Part shown: positions 14,791-22,040 of the stretch, in pieces
Layout of the letters: each line of letters opens with the position of its first letter
Position numbering within the stretch: the first letter of the stretch is position 1
DNA from: an uncultured Alistipes sp.
GTDB taxonomy: Bacteria > Bacteroidota > Bacteroidia > Bacteroidales > Rikenellaceae
DNA: 24,963 bases
Direction: 5' to 3'
Assembly: GCA_959604655.1 (NCBI GenBank)
Contig: CAUHCL010000018.1
Location: forward strand, 1-24,963
Program-made: the position numbers and the translations under genes
The notes under the pieces: model-generated
The model's database searches: none
Seen by the model: only the letters and a program-made list of their open reading frames with translations
Told to the model about the DNA's origin: nothing

Positions 14791-14985
14791 AAATGCAACT
14801 TTCAATATGTTGTTTGTCAACATCTTATAATTAGGCTTCGGATATTTGGGCAATCGAAACGTCGAAATCAGTTCCCATGCAGACCAAAAATGACCTCGAA
14901 TCTATCTCCGATGACGATTCGTATTGTATTTTAAAATATGTAGCGATTTTGGGGTCAACGCGTTTATAAAAAGCGCTTTGCATGA

Positions 14986-14994
14986 GGGGGGGGG
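14986..14994 (+). repeat. Nine-base G homopolymer in the switch segment
   Basis: A G9 run preceded by TGA, 31 bp upstream of the -33 element of the fimbrial promoter. A similar TGA-plus-G9 lies at 7819-7830 upstream of wbpA. Length changes here could alter the spacing of a regulator site; no direct evidence. Confidence 0.5.
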
Positions 14995-15025
14995 ATTTTC
15001 CCGATTAGAAAAATCATTATTTTTC

Positions 15026-15056
15026 TTGACAATTTTTGATAATGTGATTATATTTG
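15026..15056 (+). promoter_or_regulatory. Fimbrial operon promoter
   Basis: TTG (15026-15028, within CTTGACA), 20 bp, TATATTTG (15049-15056) is a strong match to the Bacteroidetes -33/-7 consensus. The predicted start is near 15063, 46 nt before the 15109 ATG. It lies wholly inside the putative invertible segment. Confidence 0.72.
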
Positions 15057-15072
15057 CATTTGTTTTATGTTA

Positions 15073-15092
15073 TCTCTTTAACAGAAAGAGAA
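15073..15092 (-). repeat. Right inverted repeat of the switch
   Basis: The partner of 14771-14790. On the plus strand it reads TCTCTTTAACAGAAAGAGAA and can also fold on itself (TCTCTTT/AAAGAGA). It lies in the predicted 5' leader of the fimbrial mRNA, between the transcription start and the first gene. Confidence 0.7.
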
Positions 15093-15108
15093 AGATAAAA
15101 CGGAGGGA

Positions 15109-15714
15109 ATGAAAAATAAAGGAAAAATAATGAAACGGCTCATTTTATTTCTGGCAATCATCACTGTCGGTGTGTCTCAACCTGTCCGAGGGCAAAAAAT
15201 AGCGGTAAAAACCAATCTGCTCTCCGACGCGATCCTAAGCCCGAACTTAGGTATTGAAGCGGGGCTTGCTCCCAAGTGGACGCTGGATCTCACGGGACAA
15301 CTCAATGCCTGGAAGTTGTCGCACGACAGAAGGTGGAAGCACTATGCCATACAGCCCGAGATCCGTTATTGGCTGTGCGACCGTTTCAGCGGGCATTTTT
15401 TTGGCGCGCACGTGCATGGCGGACAGTACAATATCGGCGGAATAGACGGGAAAGTCAAATTCCTGGGCACCGACGCGCGGAAACTGAAAGACGCCCGCTA
15501 TCAGGGCTGGTTTGTCGGCGCAGGCGTGGCATACGGCTACGCGTGGATACTCGGTCACCATTGGAACATAGAGGCGGAAATAGGTTTCGGCTACTCCTAC
15601 ACCCGCTACGACAAGTTCCGATGCTCGGGATGCGGGAAAAAGGTGGAGACAGACCAACCGCATCATTACGTGGGTCCCACCAAGGCGGCCATCAACCTGG
15701 TTTATCTATTCTAA
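15109..15714 (+). CDS. DUF3575 outer-membrane-like protein of the fimbrial operon
   Basis: A 201-residue DUF3575 protein. A signal peptide (MKRLILFLAIITVGVSQPVRG in the 15130 reading) ends before QKIAVKTNLLSDAILSPNLG, the family's characteristic start of the mature protein. Repeated aromatic/glycine strands and a terminal Phe (NLVYLF) suggest an outer-membrane beta-barrel. A CSGCGKK pair (C172, C175) is typical of the family. ATG 15109 has GGAGGG very close to it (2 bp); ATG 15130 has AAAGGA at better spacing and gives a cleaner signal peptide, so either may be used. The gene commonly heads Bacteroidales Mfa/FimA fimbrial operons. Its exact role in assembly is not established. Confidence 0.85.
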   Translation: MKNKGKIMKRLILFLAIITVGVSQPVRGQKIAVKTNLLSDAILSPNLGIEAGLAPKWTLDLTGQLNAWKLSHDRRWKHYAIQPEIRYWLCDRFSGHFFGAHVHGGQYNIGGIDGKVKFLGTDARKLKDARYQGWFVGAGVAYGYAWILGHHWNIEAEIGFGYSYTRYDKFRCSGCGKKVETDQPHHYVGPTKAAINLVYLF

Positions 15715-15754
15715 ATTGCAACAGTCATGAAAAGGACGATACTTAGTATTTATA

Positions 15755-17161
15755 TTGGCAACCCTGCTGGGCATGGGCAATATGTCGGAAACAGCGGCGC
15801 AAACCACCGAATACATCACGCCGGGTGTATCCATCGGGAATTTCAAAATGAATCGCGAAGGGAAATACCTTACCGTGGAGATGGATCTGGATCTGAACAG
15901 CCTCGATGTGGATGCTAACCGTGCCGTGCTGCTCACGCCGCGTCTGGTCAACGGAACGGATTCGCTCGATCTGCCCTCGGTGGGTATTTACGGACGCAGG
16001 CGATATTACTATTATGTACGCAACGGCATAGGCAGCATTTCGGGGGAAAATGAAACGGTCTATCGCGCGGCGGACAAACCGAACAGCGTGGCATACGACA
16101 ACATCACCGAGTACAAAGAGTGGATGGATGGTGCAACGCTCAAGTTCCACCGCAGCGATTGGGGTTGTTGTCACGGGATATTGGCCGAATACGAAGGCAT
16201 ATTGGGCCGTCATCGCGAGGCTTTCTTCCCTGAGTTGATATTCGTGCAGCCCAAAGCGGAAATCATGAAAAGCCGCTCGCTGTCGGGATCGGCATACATC
16301 GATTTCCCCGTCGACCAGACGGTGATTTATCCCGACTACCGTCGCAATACCGCCGAATTGGGCAAGATACAGGCGACCATAGATTCCGTAAGAAACGACA
16401 AAGACGTAACAATCACGCAGGTGTGGCTGAAGGGTTTCGCTTCGCCCGAAAGTCCCTACAAACACAACACGGAGCTTGCCATCGGGCGTACTGCCGCGCT
16501 GAAGAGACACATAGAACAGCTGTACCACTTTGCGGACAGCATCATCCGAACCGATTACGAGCCCGAGGACTGGGCGGGACTGCGGCGTCACGTGGAACAG
16601 TCGAACATCGACCACCGCGGGGAGATTCTGGCTTTGATAGACAGCGACATGGAACCCGATGCCAAGGAGGCGGAAATCAAGCGCACCTACCCCGAGGAAT
16701 ACCGCTTCATGCTGCAACATTTCTACCCCGCGTTGCGCCATACGGACTACCGCATAGACTACAACATCCGCACGTTCAACGAGGCGGAGGAGATAAAACG
16801 CATCATGGCGGAGCAACCGCAGAAACTGAGTCAGAACGAGTTCTATCTGGTGGCACAGGAGTATGAACCCGGTACGGCGGAGTTCACCGACGTGTTTGAG
16901 ACCGCCGTGCGGATGTACCCCGACGACAAGGTGGCAAATCTCAATGCCGCCAACGCCGCCATACGCCGTGATGATTTCGCCACGGCGCGCAGGTATCTCG
17001 ACAAGGCAGGCGATTCCGCCGAGGCCGTCTACGCACGCGGTGCGCTTGCCGTGCGGGAGGGAGATTACGAAACGGCACGCCGCCACCTCGGCAAGGCGAA
17101 AGAGATGGGACTCGAAAAGGCGGCCCTCACGCTCGACGAACTGAACGACAGGCTGAAATAA
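15755..17161 (+). CDS. DUF3868 / OmpA-like / TPR protein of the fimbrial operon (5' frameshift)
   Basis: A protein of about 468 residues. An N-terminal DUF3868 region (about 18-160, ITPGVSIGNFKMN to DWGCCHG) precedes an OmpA-like peptidoglycan-binding segment (about 185-250, GFASPESPYKHNTELAIGR) and C-terminal TPR-like helices (about 385-468). It probably links fimbrial assembly to the envelope. The start is abnormal. The ATG at 15727 encodes MKRTIL but then reads out of frame, while this frame supplies VFILATLLGMGNMSETAAQ. Removing one base near 15743-15746 would restore a perfect signal peptide. As written, only TTG 15755 or ATG 15770 could start it, without a proper signal peptide. It may be a true frameshift or a sequence error. 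Confidence 0.82.
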   Translation: MATLLGMGNMSETAAQTTEYITPGVSIGNFKMNREGKYLTVEMDLDLNSLDVDANRAVLLTPRLVNGTDSLDLPSVGIYGRRRYYYYVRNGIGSISGENETVYRAADKPNSVAYDNITEYKEWMDGATLKFHRSDWGCCHGILAEYEGILGRHREAFFPELIFVQPKAEIMKSRSLSGSAYIDFPVDQTVIYPDYRRNTAELGKIQATIDSVRNDKDVTITQVWLKGFASPESPYKHNTELAIGRTAALKRHIEQLYHFADSIIRTDYEPEDWAGLRRHVEQSNIDHRGEILALIDSDMEPDAKEAEIKRTYPEEYRFMLQHFYPALRHTDYRIDYNIRTFNEAEEIKRIMAEQPQKLSQNEFYLVAQEYEPGTAEFTDVFETAVRMYPDDKVANLNAANAAIRRDDFATARRYLDKAGDSAEAVYARGALAVREGDYETARRHLGKAKEMGLEKAALTLDELNDRLK

Positions 17162-17226
17162 CGGCCGATCAATCATGCAAAACGATAGAGAAGAAACATA
17201 TTTTCAAACATTTTAATTTATATGCA

Positions 17227-18909
17227 ATGAAAAAGAATTTTTTATTTATGTCCGTATTGGCAGCCCTGCTTATGGCAGGATGCTCGAAGGAGGATAGCGC
17301 TCCGAACGGCGGGGACAACGGTAACGGCGGGGCCACAACCAGCTACATGGCCGTAAATCTGATGTCCTCTGACATTACAGGTACCCGTGCTCAATCTGGT
17401 TACGAGGATGGAACTGATTTTGAAAATAAAGTGACCAAAGTCCGTTTCTATTTCTTCACTGAGAACGGCATCGCCACTAACGTCAAACTTCAAGGCTCCT
17501 CATATGTAAATTACTACGACTGGCCGAGCGTGGAGCAAGTAAACGGCGAAATCGATACCGATGACATCGAGAGCAAACTCAAAGCCACGATCGTCATCAG
17601 TACCAAGACAGGAGACAAACTTCCCCAAATGATGGTAGCAGTGCTGAACCCAATCGACAATTTTGGCGACGTTTCAAGGAACCTTGACGACCTGAAGAAG
17701 ATTTCCAAAAATTACGCTTCCGAAACATATATCGGAGAAGGCAAATTCGTGATGTTCAATTCCGTATACGGTGGAGCGAATAAAACAGAGGTCTGTGCTG
17801 TTCCCGTAAAGGCTGCAAACCTGTGTAAGACAGAGGAGGAGGCAAAATCAAATCCCGTCACAATCTATGTTGAGCGAAGCGTGGCCAAGGTTGATGTAGC
17901 TTTAGGTGATGCAGTAAAAGACGCTGCCACTAGCAAACTGGCATTGCAAGATGCAAAAGGGAACAACCTTACGGTCGACGGGAAGCAGGTTTATCTGAAA
18001 CTTAATAAGTGGGACCTGACCGCAGAAACCGATCAAAGCAGACTGGTCAAGAAAATCGATCCCACCAAATGGACAAGCGACTGGTGGAACGGCACACACC
18101 GCAGTTTCTGGGCCATAAATTCTTCTAATGCGAATAACCAATATTATAATTACACAACAGGTATCAATACTGATATCGGCACTGCATTGTACACAAATGA
18201 GAACGCCGCTAAAGCTGACGGTAATGATGCTCCCGAACTGAGAAAAACCAAGGTTATCCTTAAAGGTACCCTTTGCAAGGAAGATGGCACCGCATTGACT
18301 TTGGTAAGACATTTGGGTGCCTACTATGCCGATTCATATTCCGAGACTCCGTCGGCAAACCTTCCCATCCTGAAGAATAGCATCCTTGCCCAGCTGAAAG
18401 CCAATGGTAAGAATTACTTTTATGGAAACAGTACATCGCGTACACAGATCGGTACCGATGACCTTCAGATTGTGATTGCTAAACAGATGGACATAGAGGA
18501 GAGCGTGAACAACTGTTATGTATATGCCCAACTGACAGAAGCAGCAAAAGGGAAAACATGGTACGATTCTTCGGCGCTAAGTGCAACTCCTATTGAAACA
18601 GATGATATTGACAAAGTACTTAAGGACAAGAATATAGTTGACTGGGCTTTGGTCTGGAAATCCGGTATGACCTATTATTATGACATTATTCATAATAAGA
18701 CAGATGATGGGACCATAACACACGGCGTTGTCCGTAACCATGTATATAAGACAAAGGTAACAAAGATAGCCGGTTTCGGCACCCCTGTCTACGATCCTGA
18801 ACAGAAGATCTATCCCGAGAAGCCCGATCCCAACGACCACTACATCGCGGCTGAAGTCAAGATTCTCTCTTGGCGCATTGTCAGCAATGACTATGAATTG
18901 GAATGGTAA
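17227..18909 (+). CDS. Mfa1-type major fimbrillin (lipoprotein precursor)
   Basis: A 560-residue secreted precursor of the main fimbrial shaft subunit. The lipobox LLMAGC puts the lipidated cysteine at C19, followed by acidic residues (SKEDS). A TGTRAQ site at 51-56 (R54) fits trimming by an Arg-specific protease before polymerisation by donor-strand exchange, as known for Porphyromonas FimA/Mfa1. The C-terminus AEVKILSWRIVSNDYELEW is the family's terminal strand. The middle (about 17700-18770) is clearly more AT-rich than the two ends, which suggests a variable, recombining core. No promoter is evident in the 65 bp upstream, so expression should come from the switch at 14771-15092. Confidence 0.85.
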   Translation: MKKNFLFMSVLAALLMAGCSKEDSAPNGGDNGNGGATTSYMAVNLMSSDITGTRAQSGYEDGTDFENKVTKVRFYFFTENGIATNVKLQGSSYVNYYDWPSVEQVNGEIDTDDIESKLKATIVISTKTGDKLPQMMVAVLNPIDNFGDVSRNLDDLKKISKNYASETYIGEGKFVMFNSVYGGANKTEVCAVPVKAANLCKTEEEAKSNPVTIYVERSVAKVDVALGDAVKDAATSKLALQDAKGNNLTVDGKQVYLKLNKWDLTAETDQSRLVKKIDPTKWTSDWWNGTHRSFWAINSSNANNQYYNYTTGINTDIGTALYTNENAAKADGNDAPELRKTKVILKGTLCKEDGTALTLVRHLGAYYADSYSETPSANLPILKNSILAQLKANGKNYFYGNSTSRTQIGTDDLQIVIAKQMDIEESVNNCYVYAQLTEAAKGKTWYDSSALSATPIETDDIDKVLKDKNIVDWALVWKSGMTYYYDIIHNKTDDGTITHGVVRNHVYKTKVTKIAGFGTPVYDPEQKIYPEKPDPNDHYIAAEVKILSWRIVSNDYELEW

Positions 18910-18918
18910 TCTGACCCC

Positions 18919-18980
18919 GAACGCCCGAAGGCGTTCATGACATACTACGTGTGCGGGAGGCGGCTCCCGTCTCCCGCACA
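18919..18980 (+). terminator. Tandem hairpins after the major fimbrillin (possible attenuator or mRNA stabiliser)
   Basis: GAACGCC/GGCGTTC with a CGAA tetraloop (18919-18936) is followed by a 10-bp stem, TGTGCGGGAG (18950-18959) with CTCCCGCACA (18971-18980). No T-run follows, only TATTAAAATA, so full termination is doubtful. Placement between major and minor subunit genes suits partial attenuation or protection of the mfa1 message from 3' decay. A further 7-bp palindromic stem (TGCGGAA/TTCCGCA) lies at 19078-19092. Confidence 0.5.
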
Positions 18981-19145
18981 TATTAAAATACAGTACCCGC
19001 CCATCGGTACACAAGGGAGGTGCGGCATCGGAGGTCGGAACACATGACAGACATCCCACTTAACGAGAAAATCAGGATGCGGAAATTCCGCACACCACAT
19101 ATAAGTAACATTCGGTATAAACTGACCTAAGAAAGAGTAAACGAT

Positions 19146-20210
19146 ATGAATATACGGGCATTGATAAGGAATGTGGCAGTCAGGATCTGCGTGACTTTGG
19201 TCTGCATGTCGGCTCTTCCGTCCTGCAACAGCTGGCTCTATGAAGAAGAAGGCGACTGTTCGGTATATTACCGTCTCAGATTCCGCTACGACAGAAACCT
19301 GAAGTGGACGGATGCTTTCGCCAACGAGGTTTCATCGGTTCACCTGTATGCCTTCAACCCCTCGGGCACACTGGTATGGCAGCGTGAGGAACAGATAGAC
19401 CCGTCGACGGCGGAGAACTACTCGATGTTGCTCGACCTGCCCTCGGGCGACTATCGGCTGCTGGCATGGTGCGGTCTGCGGAACGACGGCGAGCGCGAGG
19501 AATCCTTCTCCGTACCCGAGGCCCGCATAGGCGAGACCCGCATCGAGCAGTTACAGTGTGCGCTGAACCGCAAGCGCGACGAGTCGGGCGCGTACAGCGA
19601 AGAGAGGCTTTACCGTCTCTTCCACGGCACGTTGGATGTGTCGCTGCCCACGAACGAAGACGGAGGCAGCTACGATTACACCATGTACCTGACCAAAAAT
19701 ACCAACCACATCCGCGTCATACTGCAACACCTGTCGGGAGAGGATGTGGACGTCAATCAATTCAACTTCCGCATCGAGGACGAGAACGGTTTGATGGCCC
19801 ACGACAACGAGTTGATGGAGGACGAGAATATCACCTACCGCCCCTGGAAAACGCAGAACGGCGAGGTAGGATTAGGGAAAGATGACACCCGCGCCATCAT
19901 CCATGTAAAGGGTGCCATAGCCGACCTGACCGTGGGACGCATGACGGAAAAGCATCGTGAAAAGATGTTCCTCACCATTACCAATCGGAACGGCGAGACT
20001 GTGGCCCGCATTCCCGTAATCGACTACGCGCTGCTGGCGAAGGACTATTACGAGGAAGAGTACGGACGCACGATGACCGACCAGGAGTTCCTGGACCGCG
20101 AGGACGACTATGTGATGACATTCTTCCTCGACGAGGATCACCTGTGGATAAGCAGCTACATACTGATCCACTCTTGGCGTGTGGTGGTAAGCAACGTTGA
20201 AATCGAATAA
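19146..20210 (+). CDS. FimB/Mfa2-family fimbrial anchor lipoprotein
   Basis: A 354-residue lipoprotein. The lipobox SALPSC gives C27, then NSWLYEEEGDCS, the characteristic FimB/Mfa2 mature N-terminus. YRLRFRYDRNLKW and SSVHLYAFNPSGTLVW form the first transthyretin-like beta-domain, and GDYRLLAWCGL (150 or so residues before the second domain) is a family landmark. Known relatives anchor the fimbria to the outer membrane and limit its length. It ends in SYILIHSWRVVVSNVEIE, echoing the terminal strand of the major subunit. It is separated from the major fimbrillin by 236 bp with hairpins and lies 21 bp before the next gene. Confidence 0.88.
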   Translation: MNIRALIRNVAVRICVTLVCMSALPSCNSWLYEEEGDCSVYYRLRFRYDRNLKWTDAFANEVSSVHLYAFNPSGTLVWQREEQIDPSTAENYSMLLDLPSGDYRLLAWCGLRNDGEREESFSVPEARIGETRIEQLQCALNRKRDESGAYSEERLYRLFHGTLDVSLPTNEDGGSYDYTMYLTKNTNHIRVILQHLSGEDVDVNQFNFRIEDENGLMAHDNELMEDENITYRPWKTQNGEVGLGKDDTRAIIHVKGAIADLTVGRMTEKHREKMFLTITNRNGETVARIPVIDYALLAKDYYEEEYGRTMTDQEFLDREDDYVMTFFLDEDHLWISSYILIHSWRVVVSNVEIE

Positions 20211-20231
20211 TCGGGAATAAGGATTGGACTG

Positions 20232-22001
20232 ATGAAACCGAGCATTATACATAGCATTGCAGTCTGCCTGACGGCATTCGCACTGCCTTTTATGGTGGCG
20301 TGCAACAGTCAGGAAGAATCCTTGACGGACACTACGGAAGCTGCTCTGTATTTGAACATCGAGCCTATCGTGCAATCAAGGGCGGGAGTGGCCGAGCTGC
20401 CCGACAACGAGAAGATGAAAAGCGTGCGCGTCGTAGTCCTGCATGCCGACGGAACGGTGGAACACAACCGCGACTTTTCGCTGGAGGATGCGCAGACACA
20501 TAAAACCATATTGCTCAAGGTAACGCCCGACGAAAAGAAGAGGATATTCCTGTTCGCCAATGAAGAGAGCGTGTCCGCAGTAGAGGGCGTGACGGGTGAG
20601 AACCAAACACTGACCGATTTCTTCGAAAGCTATACAGATGGCGATTCGGGTTTTGAAGATGCAGTGAACGGTCTCTATTTCACACCTGACTACTCGGGAG
20701 GAAAGCCCATCCCGATGTCCTCGATGTACGAGATAGATTTTCCCGCAAAAGGTAATTTCGACGGGACGTTCTACGTGGTGCGTGTCGCCACCAAGTTCAT
20801 GGTGAACTTCATAAACTGGCGTGGCGAGGACGTAATTGTGGACAATTTCACCATAGCGAGCCATGCCGACAAGAACTTCCTGATGGCGCATGTCGGCAAC
20901 AGCGAACAGAACAGACTGCTATTCAACGGGAAAACCTGGATAAACTGGCTCAAGGAGGTCTCCGATGCCTCGTCCGAGAACGATGATTATGCCACGACGG
21001 AAGCCGCAGGCTGGCTGAAGGACTACGAACTGCCGACACAGGCTAAGACAGAAACATATACCCACGGGACGTTCATCGTAGGAAAACAGACAATCGACAC
21101 GGAAAACCCCGCGAACTCAAAACCGGGTGTAGCGGAAAATGTCCCTGTCTTATACATGCCCGAGAGCAAGAACCCCAAGGCAGGCGCAACGGATGGCGAG
21201 CAGGAGTACACCCTGACAATTTACATAAACGGGAGGAGTGAACCTTTCGTCTGCAAGCTGCCCAACCTGAAGGCGCTTTTCCGCAACACCCATGTGGTGG
21301 TGAACATCACCATGTATCATAACCTTGAACTCTCGGTCGATGTCATCCCCTTTACACCAATTGACCTCAAACCCGATTATGGTCTGCAAAGGGAGGAATT
21401 TACAGGATACATAGCGGGTAAGGACGATCAAGACAGGAAGCACTGGTATGACGGGACGGCAGGCCCATATTACCTCGGACCAAAAGATAAGGAAGGAGAG
21501 TTTGTGACCATCAATGGCAAAGAGTATCTGCTTGTGTATGCGGATTACGAACGGACCGCTGCAAGGCTTGACCATTTTTTCGAGAAGGAGACCCGAAAGA
21601 AATATCTTCTCACTCCTGAAGGGATAACAGGATATAAACCGGTAATGGATGGGGCAAATCCTTGGCTCGCCTTTTATCTCAATGACCTACACCAACGTGT
21701 ATGGCTTGATGATGATTATATGAAGTGGGATGTAGTATGGAATCCCGATTTTAAAAATGATAAAGGCGAAGTGGTGGGAAGATATGAATGGGTATATACC
21801 GTCGGAAAATGGTATCGCACTTTTAACGAATGGAACAGATTGGACTGGAACAGAGCAGTCTATGACAAAGAGGTAGCCGATCCGAGAATTTATCCTAAAT
21901 ACTGGTTTGACATTCTCGGCAACCGTTATACCTGGTCGGAAGGAGATACCAAGGAAAAGAGGGCAGACATCCTCAAAGAATGGACACAATACCTTGAGTA
22001 A
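20232..22001 (+). CDS. Minor fimbrial subunit (Mfa-like lipoprotein)
   Basis: A 589-residue secreted protein. The lipobox FMVAC gives C24, followed by NSQEES. An Arg site QSRAG (R50) resembles the processing sites of FimA-family subunits. SVRVVVLHADGTVEHNRDF and RIFLFANEES are typical fimbrillin N-domain strands. It sits between the anchor and the tip gene, so it is probably an accessory subunit near the tip. The last 600 bp or so (from about 21360) are visibly more AT-rich and rich in Trp/Tyr/Asp (KHWYDGTAGPYYLGPK, RYEWVYTVGKWYRTFNEW), unlike the GC-rich first part. This suggests an exchanged C-terminal module. The precise family is uncertain. Confidence 0.72.
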   Translation: MKPSIIHSIAVCLTAFALPFMVACNSQEESLTDTTEAALYLNIEPIVQSRAGVAELPDNEKMKSVRVVVLHADGTVEHNRDFSLEDAQTHKTILLKVTPDEKKRIFLFANEESVSAVEGVTGENQTLTDFFESYTDGDSGFEDAVNGLYFTPDYSGGKPIPMSSMYEIDFPAKGNFDGTFYVVRVATKFMVNFINWRGEDVIVDNFTIASHADKNFLMAHVGNSEQNRLLFNGKTWINWLKEVSDASSENDDYATTEAAGWLKDYELPTQAKTETYTHGTFIVGKQTIDTENPANSKPGVAENVPVLYMPESKNPKAGATDGEQEYTLTIYINGRSEPFVCKLPNLKALFRNTHVVVNITMYHNLELSVDVIPFTPIDLKPDYGLQREEFTGYIAGKDDQDRKHWYDGTAGPYYLGPKDKEGEFVTINGKEYLLVYADYERTAARLDHFFEKETRKKYLLTPEGITGYKPVMDGANPWLAFYLNDLHQRVWLDDDYMKWDVVWNPDFKNDKGEVVGRYEWVYTVGKWYRTFNEWNRLDWNRAVYDKEVADPRIYPKYWFDILGNRYTWSEGDTKEKRADILKEWTQYLE

Positions 22002-22040
22002 GGTTGCAACATCCTGACACGATAACATTTACAAACAATT

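Larger units (their letters stand above)
14771..15092. promoter_or_regulatory. Putative invertible promoter segment (phase switch) of the fimbrial operon
   Basis: The left arm TTCGCTCTCTGTTAAAGAGA (14771-14790) and the reverse complement of the right arm (15073-15092) match at 18 of 20 positions, with a 13-bp perfect core (14778-14790 and 15073-15085). They enclose 282 bp holding the operon's only good promoter (15026-15056), which points at the DUF3575 gene, and a G9 run. The right arm lies about 10 bp past the predicted transcription start. This is the layout of known Bacteroidales invertible promoters made by site-specific recombinases. As written, the promoter is ON. In the flipped state it would point at a gene-free stretch. 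No recombinase gene is in the window. Inversion itself is inferred. Confidence 0.7.

Noticed and set aside
14650..14934. 94-codon plus-strand frame upstream of the fimbrial operon
   Set aside because: No recognisable motif, poor composition, and it crosses the putative inverted repeat; probably chance.
15743..17176. Minus-strand frame of 477 codons
   Set aside because: Antisense of the DUF3868 gene; the plus strand carries the OmpA-like and TPR motifs and fits the operon direction.
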